Position numbers and translations under genes: made by a program | Notes under the pieces: model-generated | The model's input: only the letters and a program-made list of their open reading frames with translations | Database searches by the model: none | Told to the model about the DNA's origin: nothing | Part shown: positions 16,668-26,593 of the stretch, one piece after another | Numbering within the stretch: the stretch's first letter is position 1 | Layout of the letters: the number at the start of each line of letters is the position of its first letter | Assembly: GCA_046153985.1 (NCBI GenBank) | Contig: JBJXFD010000557.1 | Span: 37,211 to 101,210, forward strand | Direction of reading: 5' to 3' | DNA: 64,000 nt | Origin: JABWAJ01 sp046153985 | Lineage (GTDB): Bacteria; Bacteroidota; Bacteroidia; Chitinophagales; Saprospiraceae

Positions 16668-17719
16668 ATGGCCTCACTGGCCTGCCCGCCGCCGTACAGC
16701 CCGGAAGTTGCCGGGAAGGTTTTCCCTAAAAAGTATTGAACAGCCTCCATAACCATATCCGGCTCTGGTTCCGACAAGCGATTAAATCCGTGTTCCACCA
16801 ATTCTACCCACTCCGTTTCCGTCCGCAGGGTCACACAGTATTTTTGAAAAAAGTAGGCTTCTTTTTGCAAACCACCGCTGTCGGTAATAACCAAACGGCT
16901 GCCTGCAATCAACTGGATCATGTCCAAATACCCCACCGGCTCAATGGTGCGCACCGCCGACGACAAACCCTGCTCGGCCAAGCGGGCACGGGTACGTGGG
17001 TGCACCGGAAACACCACGTCAAAATCCTGTGCCAGCCGGTTCAGCGAAGCGACAATTTGCCCCAGGCGCCCCACCTCATCCGTATTTTCAGCCCGGTGGA
17101 TGGTAGTCAGGATGAAACCACCTTTTTGCAGCCCCAAATCGTGCAGGATCGTGGATTGTTGTTCTGACTTCGGCAAATAAAACAGCGCGGCATCCTGCAT
17201 CACGTCGCCCACCTGCTCGATGCGGCAGGGAAAATGTGCAAACCCTTCTTGTTCCAGGTTGCGTACAGCCCCATCCGTTGGACAAAACAAATAATCGCTG
17301 ATTCGGTCGGTTAATATGCGGTTGACCTCTTCCGGCATGCGCATGTTGTAACTGCGCAAACCCGCCTCCACGTGCGCCACCTTGATTTGCAGCTTTTTAG
17401 CTGCCAAAGCCCCCGCCAGCGTAGAGTTCGTATCCCCGTACACCAGCACGCAATCGGGTTGCTCCTTCAGCAGGATGCGCTCGATCTCTTCCAGCATCCG
17501 CCCCGTCATCGCGCCGTGCGACAAACTGTGGATGTTCAGGTTGTAGTCCGGCTTGGGGATGTCCATCTCCTCGAAAAAGACTTCGGACATGTTGGCGTCG
17601 AAATGCTGGCCTGTGTGGACTAAGATTTCTTCCAGACCCGGCGTCTCTAAAATGGCACGGGACACTGCGGCTGCTTTGATGAATTGGGGGCGGGCCCCGA
17701 TGATGGTAAGGAGTTTCAA
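16640..17719 (-). CDS. wecB: UDP-GlcNAc 2-epimerase (non-hydrolysing)
   Basis: 359 aa, the family's usual length. Converts UDP-GlcNAc to UDP-ManNAc (or an analogous 6-deoxy substrate, as in FnlC/WbjD). Motifs seen: IGARPQFIKAAAVSR (7-21), HTGQHFD (35-41), VYGDTNSTLAGALAAKKL (about 93-110), HVEAGLRS and MPEEVNR, and later ITDSGGLQKEA. Its direct partner is the WbuB-like glycosyltransferase, with which it overlaps. This suggests that the product feeds that transferase; ManNAc or L-FucNAc type sugars are both possible. Confidence 0.9.
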   Translation of the reverse strand: MKLLTIIGARPQFIKAAAVSRAILETPGLEEILVHTGQHFDANMSEVFFEEMDIPKPDYNLNIHSLSHGAMTGRMLEEIERILLKEQPDCVLVYGDTNSTLAGALAAKKLQIKVAHVEAGLRSYNMRMPEEVNRILTDRISDYLFCPTDGAVRNLEQEGFAHFPCRIEQVGDVMQDAALFYLPKSEQQSTILHDLGLQKGGFILTTIHRAENTDEVGRLGQIVASLNRLAQDFDVVFPVHPRTRARLAEQGLSSAVRTIEPVGYLDMIQLIAGSRLVITDSGGLQKEAYFFQKYCVTLRTETEWVELVEHGFNRLSEPEPDMVMEAVQYFLGKTFPATSGLYGGGQASEAICRILSEQV

Positions 17720-17728
17720 GATAGTTAT

Positions 17729-19543
17729 TTAGGCTTCAAGAATTAATTCTTGATGTGGTTGTAATGTTATTATATAAAAAGAATTATCAGGTTTAATTAG
17801 GGTATATCCTTCCACTATTTCATCGTTATTATTCCTTATAAGTATTTTATTATTCGCTAATCGGTAACTTACATTTAGCATCAATTTTATTCGGTCAACA
17901 AATTCTCCCATGTTAGGATTCCATATTTTACCATTTGCAACCATTTCACTTAATACCTCTGTAAAATCAATCCATTCTTTTGAGAGAGTTAAGCGATTTC
18001 CATTTGCATTAAATATACCATTAATATAAGGTAGTGAATTTAAAATATAAGTATGTCCCAAGTGCAAACCTCTTTCTTTTATTAATGCTTCTAGTGATGC
18101 TTTATTATAAATATCTTTTGTATGAGTTGTTTCTATTGTGTTAAAAAAAAGCAATCCTTTATTGTAGTTATTGATTGTTTGATAATTTTCTGTAAAAAAT
18201 GGAGGTAAAAAAGCATTTAGTTGGCTAGTTTTAAAATATTCTTTGTCAGTAGACCTGTAACTATTAAATCTCAATAACCGATTAAAAAAAAAATTAATTT
18301 CAATAAAAACCCTACTTCTCTTTTTAGCAATGGCCATAATTAAGCTTTTAGTTAAAATAAATATATAGCTAAGTAAATCCCTAACAATGGACTTGCCAAA
18401 TGCCTTTTGGACAAAACTTCTCAAATAGTGCATCATATAAAAGGCATTACCCTTAAACAAATGAACCATCATCATTTTAATTCCATGGGGCTTGCTATAT
18501 TTTAAGTAGTGTAAATAGTTTAAACTTAAAGATGGATCTGTAGCTACATCATGAAACGACCATAAATTATTATATTTGAAATCATGAAGAACATCTATAG
18601 TTTTGTATTCATCATTCAGATGGCCATTCTGGCTATAGCAATATTTTAGATAACTTCCATGATCAATCCATGTTCGAGGGTGACAATATTCCTGCAAAAA
18701 AGCAACTCCTTGAATAAATTCCTCGCCACTTAATTGTCCAGAGTGTTTGAGTGCATGCGGACAAATTTCACTTCCATCTTTTTTCAATATGTCTATAAGT
18801 TTTTTGTATTCTTCCACCTCTAAATCATCTGATTTCCTATTTTCATCATTTTTAGGTCCATATCTAAACACCCCTTTCGTTATTTTTAATTTTTTATTCA
18901 ACCAACCATTATTATTATTACCAAATAAAAACAAGTTTAATTTTTCTTTAGTATCAAAGTCGCAATGGTCAGTTAAAACAAAACAAGCTTTTAAATTATT
19001 TGGATAAAATGATGGCAATACAGGTATTTGCTGACATTTCGAAATATATACAGTAAACTCAGCTTTAAATAATGTTCCTGAAGGATGGGTATGCAATGCA
19101 GTAGATACTCTTTGTCCTTGAGTATAATCCCATGTGGTATGAAGATATGGAGCATCATGTATAATACATAGTTCAAAAATTCCTTTATCAAAACTCACAC
19201 TACATGTAAAAGGCTTATTATTATATATATACACAAAGCTTCCATTATCATACTTTAATTCTATTTGCAAATATTGATACGCTACTATGGCATCCTTTTT
19301 CTTTAAACACCCCCAAAAAGAATAGTTATTAAAATAATTAACCTCTGAAATGTTTTCAAATATATGTGAATGTGTTAATTCCATAATTTGATTATCCTCC
19401 GAAAGTCTAAATTCACTTTCAACAATCTTTTCTGTCAACGATTTATCAATAACACTCGAAACTATTCTCTGATGCAAAGTTTTGTTTAGAAAAACATTAT
19501 CATGAATAAAACTTAAATATGTCACATCATTAATTTGTATCAT
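17729..19543 (-). CDS. Putative NodB-like carbohydrate deacetylase with novel N-terminal region
   Basis: 604 aa, AT-rich. The region from about 185 reads as a polysaccharide-deacetylase fold: ACFVLTDHCDFDT (186-198) matches the Asp-containing motif 1, CPHALKHS (261-268) gives the H-x3-H metal motif, and TWIDHG (291-296) could be motif 3. About 180 N-terminal residues and 250 C-terminal residues match nothing I recognise. The divergence means that activity is uncertain. It overlaps the following context by position only: a GNAT gene ends inside its start (14-bp overlap), so translation is probably coupled. Confidence 0.6.
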   Translation of the reverse strand: MIQINDVTYLSFIHDNVFLNKTLHQRIVSSVIDKSLTEKIVESEFRLSEDNQIMELTHSHIFENISEVNYFNNYSFWGCLKKKDAIVAYQYLQIELKYDNGSFVYIYNNKPFTCSVSFDKGIFELCIIHDAPYLHTTWDYTQGQRVSTALHTHPSGTLFKAEFTVYISKCQQIPVLPSFYPNNLKACFVLTDHCDFDTKEKLNLFLFGNNNNGWLNKKLKITKGVFRYGPKNDENRKSDDLEVEEYKKLIDILKKDGSEICPHALKHSGQLSGEEFIQGVAFLQEYCHPRTWIDHGSYLKYCYSQNGHLNDEYKTIDVLHDFKYNNLWSFHDVATDPSLSLNYLHYLKYSKPHGIKMMMVHLFKGNAFYMMHYLRSFVQKAFGKSIVRDLLSYIFILTKSLIMAIAKKRSRVFIEINFFFNRLLRFNSYRSTDKEYFKTSQLNAFLPPFFTENYQTINNYNKGLLFFNTIETTHTKDIYNKASLEALIKERGLHLGHTYILNSLPYINGIFNANGNRLTLSKEWIDFTEVLSEMVANGKIWNPNMGEFVDRIKLMLNVSYRLANNKILIRNNNDEIVEGYTLIKPDNSFYIITLQPHQELILEA

Positions 19544-20045
19544 GTTTTTTTATTTTATAAGCGACACCAAAGAGTCTATAAACGACATAGTCTCCTATCA
19601 AGGTTAATCCAATTTTTTGAACACCTTTTATAGATGAGGCATTGCTTGGTTCAATAAATAGGACAAAAGTTTGGTTAGGATAAGATTGAATGATGTTCAA
19701 GACTGTCAACCCATACAACCCACTGCCTCTATATTTTTCATCAGTTATGCAATTCCCAATTACATATTGATCTTTCAACCCTAATTGCCAAGCTAATAAT
19801 TTTTTTTTGAACAACCAGCTTACGTGCGCAACTTCGTTGTTTTCAATAATATAAAATGCTATTCTATTCCGAGTTATTTTTAAGTCAATTTCAGAGAAGC
19901 CGCTTTTTCGATTCCTTGTATTTAAAATGGTTTTATTTGACAGAATAGAGTTTAGCTGGCTTGAGGTATTACTGTAAACCAATGTCCGTATTACGGTAGG
20001 TCTTAATTTTCGAATAAAGCGCTTAATCTTTTTACCGATTGCCAT
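19530..20045 (-). CDS. GNAT-family acyltransferase
   Basis: 171 aa. After a basic N-terminus (about 1-20, KKIKRFIRKLR) it shows the acyl-CoA loop in ITDEKYRGSGLYGLTVL (about 105-121), followed by the typical beta strand and helix of GNAT motifs A and B. Probably acylates a sugar amine or hydroxyl. It overlaps both neighbours by 14 bp, the FemAB-like gene upstream and the deacetylase-like gene downstream. Base composition is as AT-rich as in these neighbours. Confidence 0.72.
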   Translation of the reverse strand: MAIGKKIKRFIRKLRPTVIRTLVYSNTSSQLNSILSNKTILNTRNRKSGFSEIDLKITRNRIAFYIIENNEVAHVSWLFKKKLLAWQLGLKDQYVIGNCITDEKYRGSGLYGLTVLNIIQSYPNQTFVLFIEPSNASSIKGVQKIGLTLIGDYVVYRLFGVAYKIKKHDTN

Positions 20046-21078
20046 ATTTTTGTTTTATAATTTTCTTTAATTTTGGGGTTATTTTAACTGAAAAAAAATA
20101 AAAAATCTTAACAAAAAAACGAAAATAACTTAATGTAAAATACATTGGATACTCAACAGGTAGTGGATTAAATGAAGACTTAAAAACATACACTGGATGA
20201 CTAGGGGCTGTATAACTAATATTGTAGTATTGTTTGTTTTCAACAATGAAGCAGTCTTGAATAATTTCGTGGTGCAACAAAGTAGAAGGAGAGTTCCTTG
20301 GTCTATAATCTCCATCTATCATCCCTCCAGAAAAATAATTAAATGTATTTTTGTCTTTGACTATTATAGCTGCATTCACTACTATTCCATTCTTTTTGGC
20401 AAGGTAGATCATGCATAAATTATATAATGCACCATTTTGAATGATTTCTTTATAGCTATTAAATGACCTGTATGCAAATTCTTTTTTATCTGACACTTTT
20501 AAAAACATATCATACACATTCTTTAAGTCATCTAAATCATTTGATTTCACAAAGTCAAAATTTTCTTCTTGAGCATATCGAATATTTTGCCTAGCTCTCG
20601 GCTTATAAGATTCCAATATTTTATCTGCACCGTCTACTTTGTTTACGGCAAAGTCAAACCCTTGAGAGCCCTTATATATAGGAAATGCATCAATTTTTAA
20701 TATTTTTTTATCTGATTCCAATGCATTAACAAGACTTTCATTTTTTCTATTGGGATTTACTCTAATGAAAAAATATCTTTCTTTTTTAAGAATTTTTTTT
20801 AAAACGCTGACAGTTTCTTTTGCTTTATGCTCCTGAAGAAGCACCGGGCCTCTCAAAATAAGTCCAATTTTGATAAATAGAATATTTATGTTCAAGCAAC
20901 TTGTGAAGCCAATTAATTGATCATCTTCATATAGCTCATAAAAAGAAACAGATCCTTTAGGCAAGTACTTATATCCAGCGCCAAAATATGGATATTGAAA
21001 AAAACTCGCATCAGTTTTTTGCAAATTAATATTCCAGTTAGATGCTTCAGCTTGATTTATTTTTTTATAACTCAGCAT
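20032..21078 (-). CDS. FemAB-like / GNAT acyltransferase
   Basis: 348 aa, the size of FemABX-like proteins with two GNAT folds. The segment YKPRARQNIRYAQEENFDF (about 178-196) corresponds to the ARxxIRxAxKxG part of the family; VNAAIIVKDKNTFNYFSGG follows in the second half. Known members transfer amino acids from aminoacyl-tRNA to peptidoglycan precursors, but many act in exopolysaccharide clusters with unknown donors. The C-terminus (320-348) is basic and hydrophobic and could touch the membrane. AT-rich, possibly acquired. Confidence 0.72.
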   Translation of the reverse strand: MLSYKKINQAEASNWNINLQKTDASFFQYPYFGAGYKYLPKGSVSFYELYEDDQLIGFTSCLNINILFIKIGLILRGPVLLQEHKAKETVSVLKKILKKERYFFIRVNPNRKNESLVNALESDKKILKIDAFPIYKGSQGFDFAVNKVDGADKILESYKPRARQNIRYAQEENFDFVKSNDLDDLKNVYDMFLKVSDKKEFAYRSFNSYKEIIQNGALYNLCMIYLAKKNGIVVNAAIIVKDKNTFNYFSGGMIDGDYRPRNSPSTLLHHEIIQDCFIVENKQYYNISYTAPSHPVYVFKSSFNPLPVEYPMYFTLSYFRFFVKIFYFFSVKITPKLKKIIKQKYGNR

Positions 21079-21143
21079 AATCTTTGCTTCTTTATTTAAA
21101 ATTGGATTTGTTGCCTAAGAAAGGCAAAGAGGCGATTTAGGAA

Positions 21144-22544
21144 TTATACGTTTTTTATATGAGAAATAACAGCTTTATATTTTCCATTCTTCCCCCTTGG
21201 AATATGTTCAAGAAAACAAATTTCCAAAGACAATTCATTCCCAAATCTCTCTTGTATAATTTTAATTAGTTTGTGCTCTTCTATTTTATTAAATCCAGGA
21301 GAGACAACTAAATTCAATAATAATTTACAGATATCCTGTTGAATCACCTGGGCTTCAATAATTCCGTTTATATCAGCAAAGATTCGATTAAAGCTTGCGA
21401 TTTTTTTACCGCCAGGAAGGCACAAAACATCATCTGTTCTACCCACAATTTCTGATATTTGCGGCATGCTGAATGAGGTACTTTTGCCCGCAGAAGAAGC
21501 CAGGGTTGCCAAATCCCCAATTCGATAACGTATAAGTGGTTGGTCGAAATTCAGTAAGCCCGTAAATAAAACCTCGCCTGACGTACCTTCCGGGCAAGGA
21601 TTGCCATGTTCGTCAACGATTTCAAGGATTCCGACATCGGGGCTGCTATACATATTTCCATCCGGTTTTTCAGAAAAGAGGCCGCAAGCTTCTATTCCGC
21701 TATAGCTGTCATAGGTCTTACATCCATAGACCCGGTTAAAGATTCCCCGCATACTGGGGGTCAGTTTTTCACTCGAGGTAATAACTGCCTTTAATGGAAT
21801 GGGCGCCCAACCCTCTTCTTCAAAAAAAGAGGCCAAAAGAGCATTACTTATGGCATAGCCGGTCATATAGTCCAGCCCATAATTAAGAATAGTCTCGTAA
21901 TAGTACCTGGCGTTTTTTTTTGAAATATGGTAGATGGAAAAATAGACTTGCTTTTCAAAATAATTATACCGGAAATAAGGAGGTCTATCATAGTTATTTC
22001 CTAAAATATTCCTTCCACCTATCATTCCTCTCGAATGGAACCTGTCCAACCCTGCCCAGTTTCTGATTCTGGCCTCAAATGCGGCACTCCATCTCTGATG
22101 CATAGCATCCGAAAACAGTAATTTTACAGGTGTTCCTGTGCTGCCGCTGCTTGTAAAAAAAACACCGTTTTTTTCTCGTTTTAATGAAAGCAGGCTATTA
22201 TCTCCATACTCCCTCAGTTCTGCTTTTTCAATTATTGGTAATTTTGCAAGTGTGGTCAGATCAATTTTACTCAAATCAGATGCATCAAACCCAGCCTTTT
22301 CATACTTGGCCTGATAATAAGGAACATTCTTAAACGCTGATAATAGTAAACGATTCAGGTGTTCGTTTTGGTAATCATTCCATTGATCATGGGTATACCC
22401 CTCCCGCTCTTTAAATCCAGCATATTCTCTGTCAAAAACACCTCCAAAGCGCCTTCTTTGCCATTGGAATCCATAAAGGGATACACCTATGTTTTGAACC
22501 CAGGCGGGGCTGAAACGATAAAGATCAGTGAGCAATCCAGCCAT
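21144..22544 (-). CDS. CapK/PaaK-like adenylate-forming enzyme
   Basis: 466 aa. Related to phenylacetate-CoA ligase; the ATP-binding motif FTSSGSTGTPVKLL is at 130-143, and the Y.RYRIGDLA-type region (LIRYRIGDLATL) lies near 340. In polysaccharide loci CapK proteins of this kind are thought to activate an organic acid for transfer to the glycan. That fits the FemAB-like and GNAT genes 3', but the acid is unknown. The start overlaps the stop of the glycosyltransferase gene upstream by one base (TAATG type). Confidence 0.83.
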   Translation of the reverse strand: MAGLLTDLYRFSPAWVQNIGVSLYGFQWQRRRFGGVFDREYAGFKEREGYTHDQWNDYQNEHLNRLLLSAFKNVPYYQAKYEKAGFDASDLSKIDLTTLAKLPIIEKAELREYGDNSLLSLKREKNGVFFTSSGSTGTPVKLLFSDAMHQRWSAAFEARIRNWAGLDRFHSRGMIGGRNILGNNYDRPPYFRYNYFEKQVYFSIYHISKKNARYYYETILNYGLDYMTGYAISNALLASFFEEEGWAPIPLKAVITSSEKLTPSMRGIFNRVYGCKTYDSYSGIEACGLFSEKPDGNMYSSPDVGILEIVDEHGNPCPEGTSGEVLFTGLLNFDQPLIRYRIGDLATLASSAGKSTSFSMPQISEIVGRTDDVLCLPGGKKIASFNRIFADINGIIEAQVIQQDICKLLLNLVVSPGFNKIEEHKLIKIIQERFGNELSLEICFLEHIPRGKNGKYKAVISHIKNV

Positions 22545-23563
22545 TACTCAGATATTTGATTTCTTAACAATTTAATCCACTGGGGTTTGATCTTATCCCA
22601 ATCAAATTCCTTGGCTTTTTTACGGGCATTTTTACTTAACTGCTCCCCAAGTGCCGGCTCATTGAGCAAACGCAAAACATTTTGAGCCATAATTTCAGGT
22701 TTAAGGTTTTCTGAGATGAACATGTTTTTTTCGTGCTGCCATAAAAAAGGGATCTCTCCTGCCGGAGAGCTAACAACCGGAATACCACAAGCGGCAGCCT
22801 CTAATACTGCCAACCCAAAACTTTCATAAGAAGTAGTATTGAGAAAAACGGAATGATTATGGTAATATTCAAATAATTGATTATTAGGGACTGGTCCAAC
22901 GATTGTAACTACATTTTGAAGTTCCAAATACTGAATCAACTTCTGAACTTCAGCCAACATCCCTTTATCGGGCCCTACCATTGTTAAGGTAACCTCCGGG
23001 ATCACTTTTCTTACTTCATTTAATATCCGGATTGCTAAATCCGGGTTGTAAATAGAGGAAAACGCCCTGACCCAAAGCAACCGGGGATGCGGCCCCATAT
23101 ATCTTGTAAAAGGGAAGTTTTCAATAGGGAAAGGATTAGGAATATACTGGATCTTTTTTCCTTTCTCTTCAAAAAAAAGTCGGATATAATTTGAAGGCGA
23201 TATCGTTATAGCAGAATTAGACATGATGGATAACAGGAAAGGTTTTATTTTGGGGTAACGGTCTGGAATTGCTCCACCGTGTAGAACTGAAACACACGGA
23301 ATTTTTTTAAATCGGATTAGCCAGGACAGCACATAATTTAAATAAATAATCCTGCTGCTGTACACCTCCAAAACTACAAAATCATACCGATGAAACAAGA
23401 CATGAACGACGCTTTCAAAAGCTCTTGAAACAGGATTTTGGCGGCGGGAAATATTCCTGCAATCAAACCCATCTTCTTTCAATTTTTCAGCTACAAACTC
23501 CCCAGGGCCTTTTGATCCGCTGCTTTGGGACAAATAAGTCCCTAAAAATAAAACCTTATTCAA
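22544..23563 (-). CDS. Family 4 glycosyltransferase
   Basis: 339 aa, GT-B fold. N-terminal acceptor domain begins VLFLGTYLSQSSGSKGPGEF; the donor-binding domain has LLWVRAFSSIYNPDLAIRIL, MVGPDKG and the family E-x7-E type segment SYESFGLAVLEAAACGIPVV. Donor and acceptor unknown. It overlaps the carbamoyltransferase gene by 4 bp, pointing to coupled translation. Confidence 0.85.
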   Translation of the reverse strand: MNKVLFLGTYLSQSSGSKGPGEFVAEKLKEDGFDCRNISRRQNPVSRAFESVVHVLFHRYDFVVLEVYSSRIIYLNYVLSWLIRFKKIPCVSVLHGGAIPDRYPKIKPFLLSIMSNSAITISPSNYIRLFFEEKGKKIQYIPNPFPIENFPFTRYMGPHPRLLWVRAFSSIYNPDLAIRILNEVRKVIPEVTLTMVGPDKGMLAEVQKLIQYLELQNVVTIVGPVPNNQLFEYYHNHSVFLNTTSYESFGLAVLEAAACGIPVVSSPAGEIPFLWQHEKNMFISENLKPEIMAQNVLRLLNEPALGEQLSKNARKKAKEFDWDKIKPQWIKLLRNQISE

Positions 23564-25380
23564 AGGGGTTTGTATCTAATCATCCATCTTTCCAAAATCA
23601 ATACATCAATCCTTTTGTCCTCCAACGCCCGGAATGCCGAACCCGGAGCAGAAACAATAGGCTCCTCATGTACATTAAAACTCGTATTGACCACTGCGCC
23701 GCACCCGGTTAAGCGATAAAAAGCATCAATAATGTCATAAAAATAGGGATTGGTTGCTTTTTTAACAACCTGAGGCCTGGCGGTACCATCTACATGTACC
23801 ACGGCCTGGAGCTCGTTGTGAAACTGAGGATCAACATCGTAAGTAATGGTCATGTAATCTGCTGCAACATCATCTTCATTATAGGCGGGCATATAGGTCT
23901 TCGCCATATAATCTACGACCGATGGCGCAAACGGCATAAACTCTGTCCGGTTCAGCCGCTGGTTCAGGGTATCGTTCACTGTTCGGTCAAACGTATTGAG
24001 AATCATGGAGCGTTTCCCAAGTGCCCGCGGCCCCCACTCCATTGAACCTTGCCAGAATCCGACAATGACATTGTCGCGTAGCAGTTGGGCAATGCGCTCA
24101 GGCGCGGCTTCGCCCAGGTCGCTGACTTCATATTTATCCTGGTCCACCCCATCCACAAAATCCTGCAATTCGCTGCTGTAATCCGGGCCGAGGTAGGTAT
24201 CCTTAAACCGGTACTGATCCGTCAACCAATTGCCATGCGTTTCTATATCGGCCAGAATGGCTGCACCGAGCGCTAAACCCGAATCTCCCATAGCTGGCTG
24301 AATAAAGACCCCCTCAACCGCAGGATGTTCAAACAGCAACTGGTTCACCCGCACATTGGCAAAAACCCCGCCTGCCAATCCAATCTTCAGGGATTTACCG
24401 GCAAACTTTTCCCGAATGACTGCATCCAGCAAGCCATACATGACCTCTTCTGTTACCTTTTGGCAAGCGTAGGCGATGTCTTCTTTGGAATGTCCTTTGG
24501 TTTCTGCTTCCAGCCAGGCGTTGAGGATCAATGCATTTTTAGCATAATGGGTGCCAAAATCCGATTCGCTGAAAAAGTTAATTCGCTTCTTTAAATTGAT
24601 CGTTTGATCCAGGTTATACTGCTGCCAGGATTCTGCTTCTTTTCCAGACGGAAACCTTGACAAATCCAGCTCGTTCAACTGAAACAAGCCCCGAAATTTA
24701 TCCAGCAAAGGGCCGGACTTGCCATAAGCTGCCAATCCGGTAATTTTGCCTTCATGGCGGGTCGGCCTGAACCCCAGCAATCGGGTGATTTCACTGTAAA
24801 ACTGCCCAACCGAAACTTCGTGGCCATAAGATTTAATCAGTTTCAGGCCTTTTTTCGGGTCGGGTTCGTAAAAAGTAATGCTTTCCCCGTCTCCATGACC
24901 GTCAGCGGTAAAAACCAGGTCGCAGGAATAAGGGGCGGCGTACCAGGCGCTCGCTGCATGCGACAAATGGTGGTTATAAAATTTTACTTCAGCATTGACA
25001 AACCCTGCTTTTCGCAGTTCTTCCTGAAAAACGCCAATGTTTTTTTCTCTTTTTTCTATATAGCGGAAGCCGGAATAAGCAGCTATCCGGTCCGCAATTT
25101 CAAAAAACTTTGACGCTTTATTTTTATTAAACCGGTAGCGGATTTCATTTTTATTGATACTGGAATAAAAATTGCTCCCAAAAGCCACAACCCCGACATC
25201 CGATGGCGTGAGATGGTGTTCCTTTAACAGGCGATCTACTGCCGTTGCCGGCCAGCCAAAATCCTGTTTAATCCGGCTGGTTTTTTCCTCTTCGATGGAA
25301 GCTATTATTTTTCCATTCCGAAGTATAGTAACTGCAGCGTCGTGGCTAAAATTAATGCCTAATATTATCAATGAATCCAA
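23560..25380 (-). CDS. Carbamoyltransferase (NodU/CmcH family), copy 1
   Basis: 606 aa. Uses carbamoyl phosphate and ATP to make carbamoyl-adenylate and transfer the carbamoyl group to a sugar hydroxyl. The N-terminal ASKHA-type domain holds NHHLSHAASAWYAAP (136-150) with metal-binding histidines, TADGHGDGES (158-167) and GLAGGVFANVRVNQ. The C-terminal YrdC-like part begins near GFWQGSMEWGPRALGKR. It is located between two family 4 glycosyltransferases. It is clearly distinct from the second copy at 28673, so it is not a recent duplicate. Confidence 0.9.
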   Translation of the reverse strand: MDSLIILGINFSHDAAVTILRNGKIIASIEEEKTSRIKQDFGWPATAVDRLLKEHHLTPSDVGVVAFGSNFYSSINKNEIRYRFNKNKASKFFEIADRIAAYSGFRYIEKREKNIGVFQEELRKAGFVNAEVKFYNHHLSHAASAWYAAPYSCDLVFTADGHGDGESITFYEPDPKKGLKLIKSYGHEVSVGQFYSEITRLLGFRPTRHEGKITGLAAYGKSGPLLDKFRGLFQLNELDLSRFPSGKEAESWQQYNLDQTINLKKRINFFSESDFGTHYAKNALILNAWLEAETKGHSKEDIAYACQKVTEEVMYGLLDAVIREKFAGKSLKIGLAGGVFANVRVNQLLFEHPAVEGVFIQPAMGDSGLALGAAILADIETHGNWLTDQYRFKDTYLGPDYSSELQDFVDGVDQDKYEVSDLGEAAPERIAQLLRDNVIVGFWQGSMEWGPRALGKRSMILNTFDRTVNDTLNQRLNRTEFMPFAPSVVDYMAKTYMPAYNEDDVAADYMTITYDVDPQFHNELQAVVHVDGTARPQVVKKATNPYFYDIIDAFYRLTGCGAVVNTSFNVHEEPIVSAPGSAFRALEDKRIDVLILERWMIRYKPL

Positions 25381-25401
25381 GATGAATGTTTTTATAGAAT
25401 A

Positions 25402-26580
25402 CTATTTATCCCTAATATAGTCCTTCAAGGTATTGCATATTTTTTCTCCTTGAATTTCGAGCGTAACTTCGTTAACTATTTTTAATCCGTTTTCAATCAA
25501 TGTCTTTCTTAAAGCAGAATTTTTAATTAATGACTTTGTTTTTTCAGCGATGTCTGATGCGTTACGTTGCTCTACTAAGAGAACATCAATACCGTCTTTT
25601 AAAAAAGATCCAATGGAACCCACATTTGTTGATATAACTGGTAATGAATGTGCGAGCGCTTCCCAAATTGTCCTTGGAAATCCTTCCGCAACCTGAGAGG
25701 CAAGGGCAAAAATGTCTGCGTTTTTATAAAACCCAAATAGCTCCACTCCTATTTTCTTTTTTCCATGAAATTTCACTTTTTCAAAAACATTCCACTGCTT
25801 GGCAAGAATCTTGATCTGGTCAATGGTGTCATCTCCCGGAGTTGACCAACCAACTACATTAAGTTCACAGTTTATGCCAGCTTGGTTTAACATCCCTATT
25901 GCTTCAACGATTTCAAGTATCCCTTTTCCTCGTTCGATTCGGCCCGTAAATAAAATTTGATAAGGAGGAGACAAGCAAGTATCTTCTCTAAAAAAAAAAT
26001 CAGTCTTTTTCAAAGTAGTCGTCCTTATTAAGGCAGACTTTAATGAAAATTTTTCGTATTTTTCATGAACAACAGCGCTATTTGAAAACACAAGGGCTTC
26101 CTTCGCATATTCCTGTTGACTGTACTCATTCCAAAGGATATACTTCCTTAGGAACCCTTTGCGCCACTTTGCCTGAGGAATATTATCTATGTGATCAATC
26201 ATTTCGCCTACCACTAAATATGAAAATTTTATTTTATCTTTAATAGCTTTTGTAATAAGCGGAAGTAGTGGCGTCGGGGCCCTCATTAATAAAATATCAA
26301 TATCGCTTACCCGCTTGTCAACAGCTCGCAATACAAAGTAACTCAACAATAACCTTACCGGGATAGAATAATGCTTAATCAGGGGAACAAGCTCTACATT
26401 CGACGATTGTATCTTGTAGTCCAGGTTATTTAGTTCCGATTTGATGGGCATGTATAAAAATAGAATAATTTTCTCACAATGCGGGGCAAGGCTATCTATA
26501 AATAATCCCTGAACATCCATTGTGTATACATTTCCATTACTTAAAAAAGCAGGAATATGGTAGTGGAAACCTAATTTCAT
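25402..26580 (-). CDS. Family 4 glycosyltransferase
   Basis: 392 aa, GT-B fold, AT-rich. The acceptor domain is variable; the C-terminal donor domain shows ILFTGRIERGKGILEIVEAI, VKFHGKKK, and ASQVAEGFPRTIWEALAHSLPVI with the conserved glutamates. Specificity cannot be told. Spaced 21 bp from the carbamoyltransferase gene and 13 bp from the methyltransferase gene, as in one operon. Confidence 0.82.
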   Translation of the reverse strand: MKLGFHYHIPAFLSNGNVYTMDVQGLFIDSLAPHCEKIILFLYMPIKSELNNLDYKIQSSNVELVPLIKHYSIPVRLLLSYFVLRAVDKRVSDIDILLMRAPTPLLPLITKAIKDKIKFSYLVVGEMIDHIDNIPQAKWRKGFLRKYILWNEYSQQEYAKEALVFSNSAVVHEKYEKFSLKSALIRTTTLKKTDFFFREDTCLSPPYQILFTGRIERGKGILEIVEAIGMLNQAGINCELNVVGWSTPGDDTIDQIKILAKQWNVFEKVKFHGKKKIGVELFGFYKNADIFALASQVAEGFPRTIWEALAHSLPVISTNVGSIGSFLKDGIDVLLVEQRNASDIAEKTKSLIKNSALRKTLIENGLKIVNEVTLEIQGEKICNTLKDYIRDK

Positions 26581-26593
26581 AGAAAGCGCCTCA

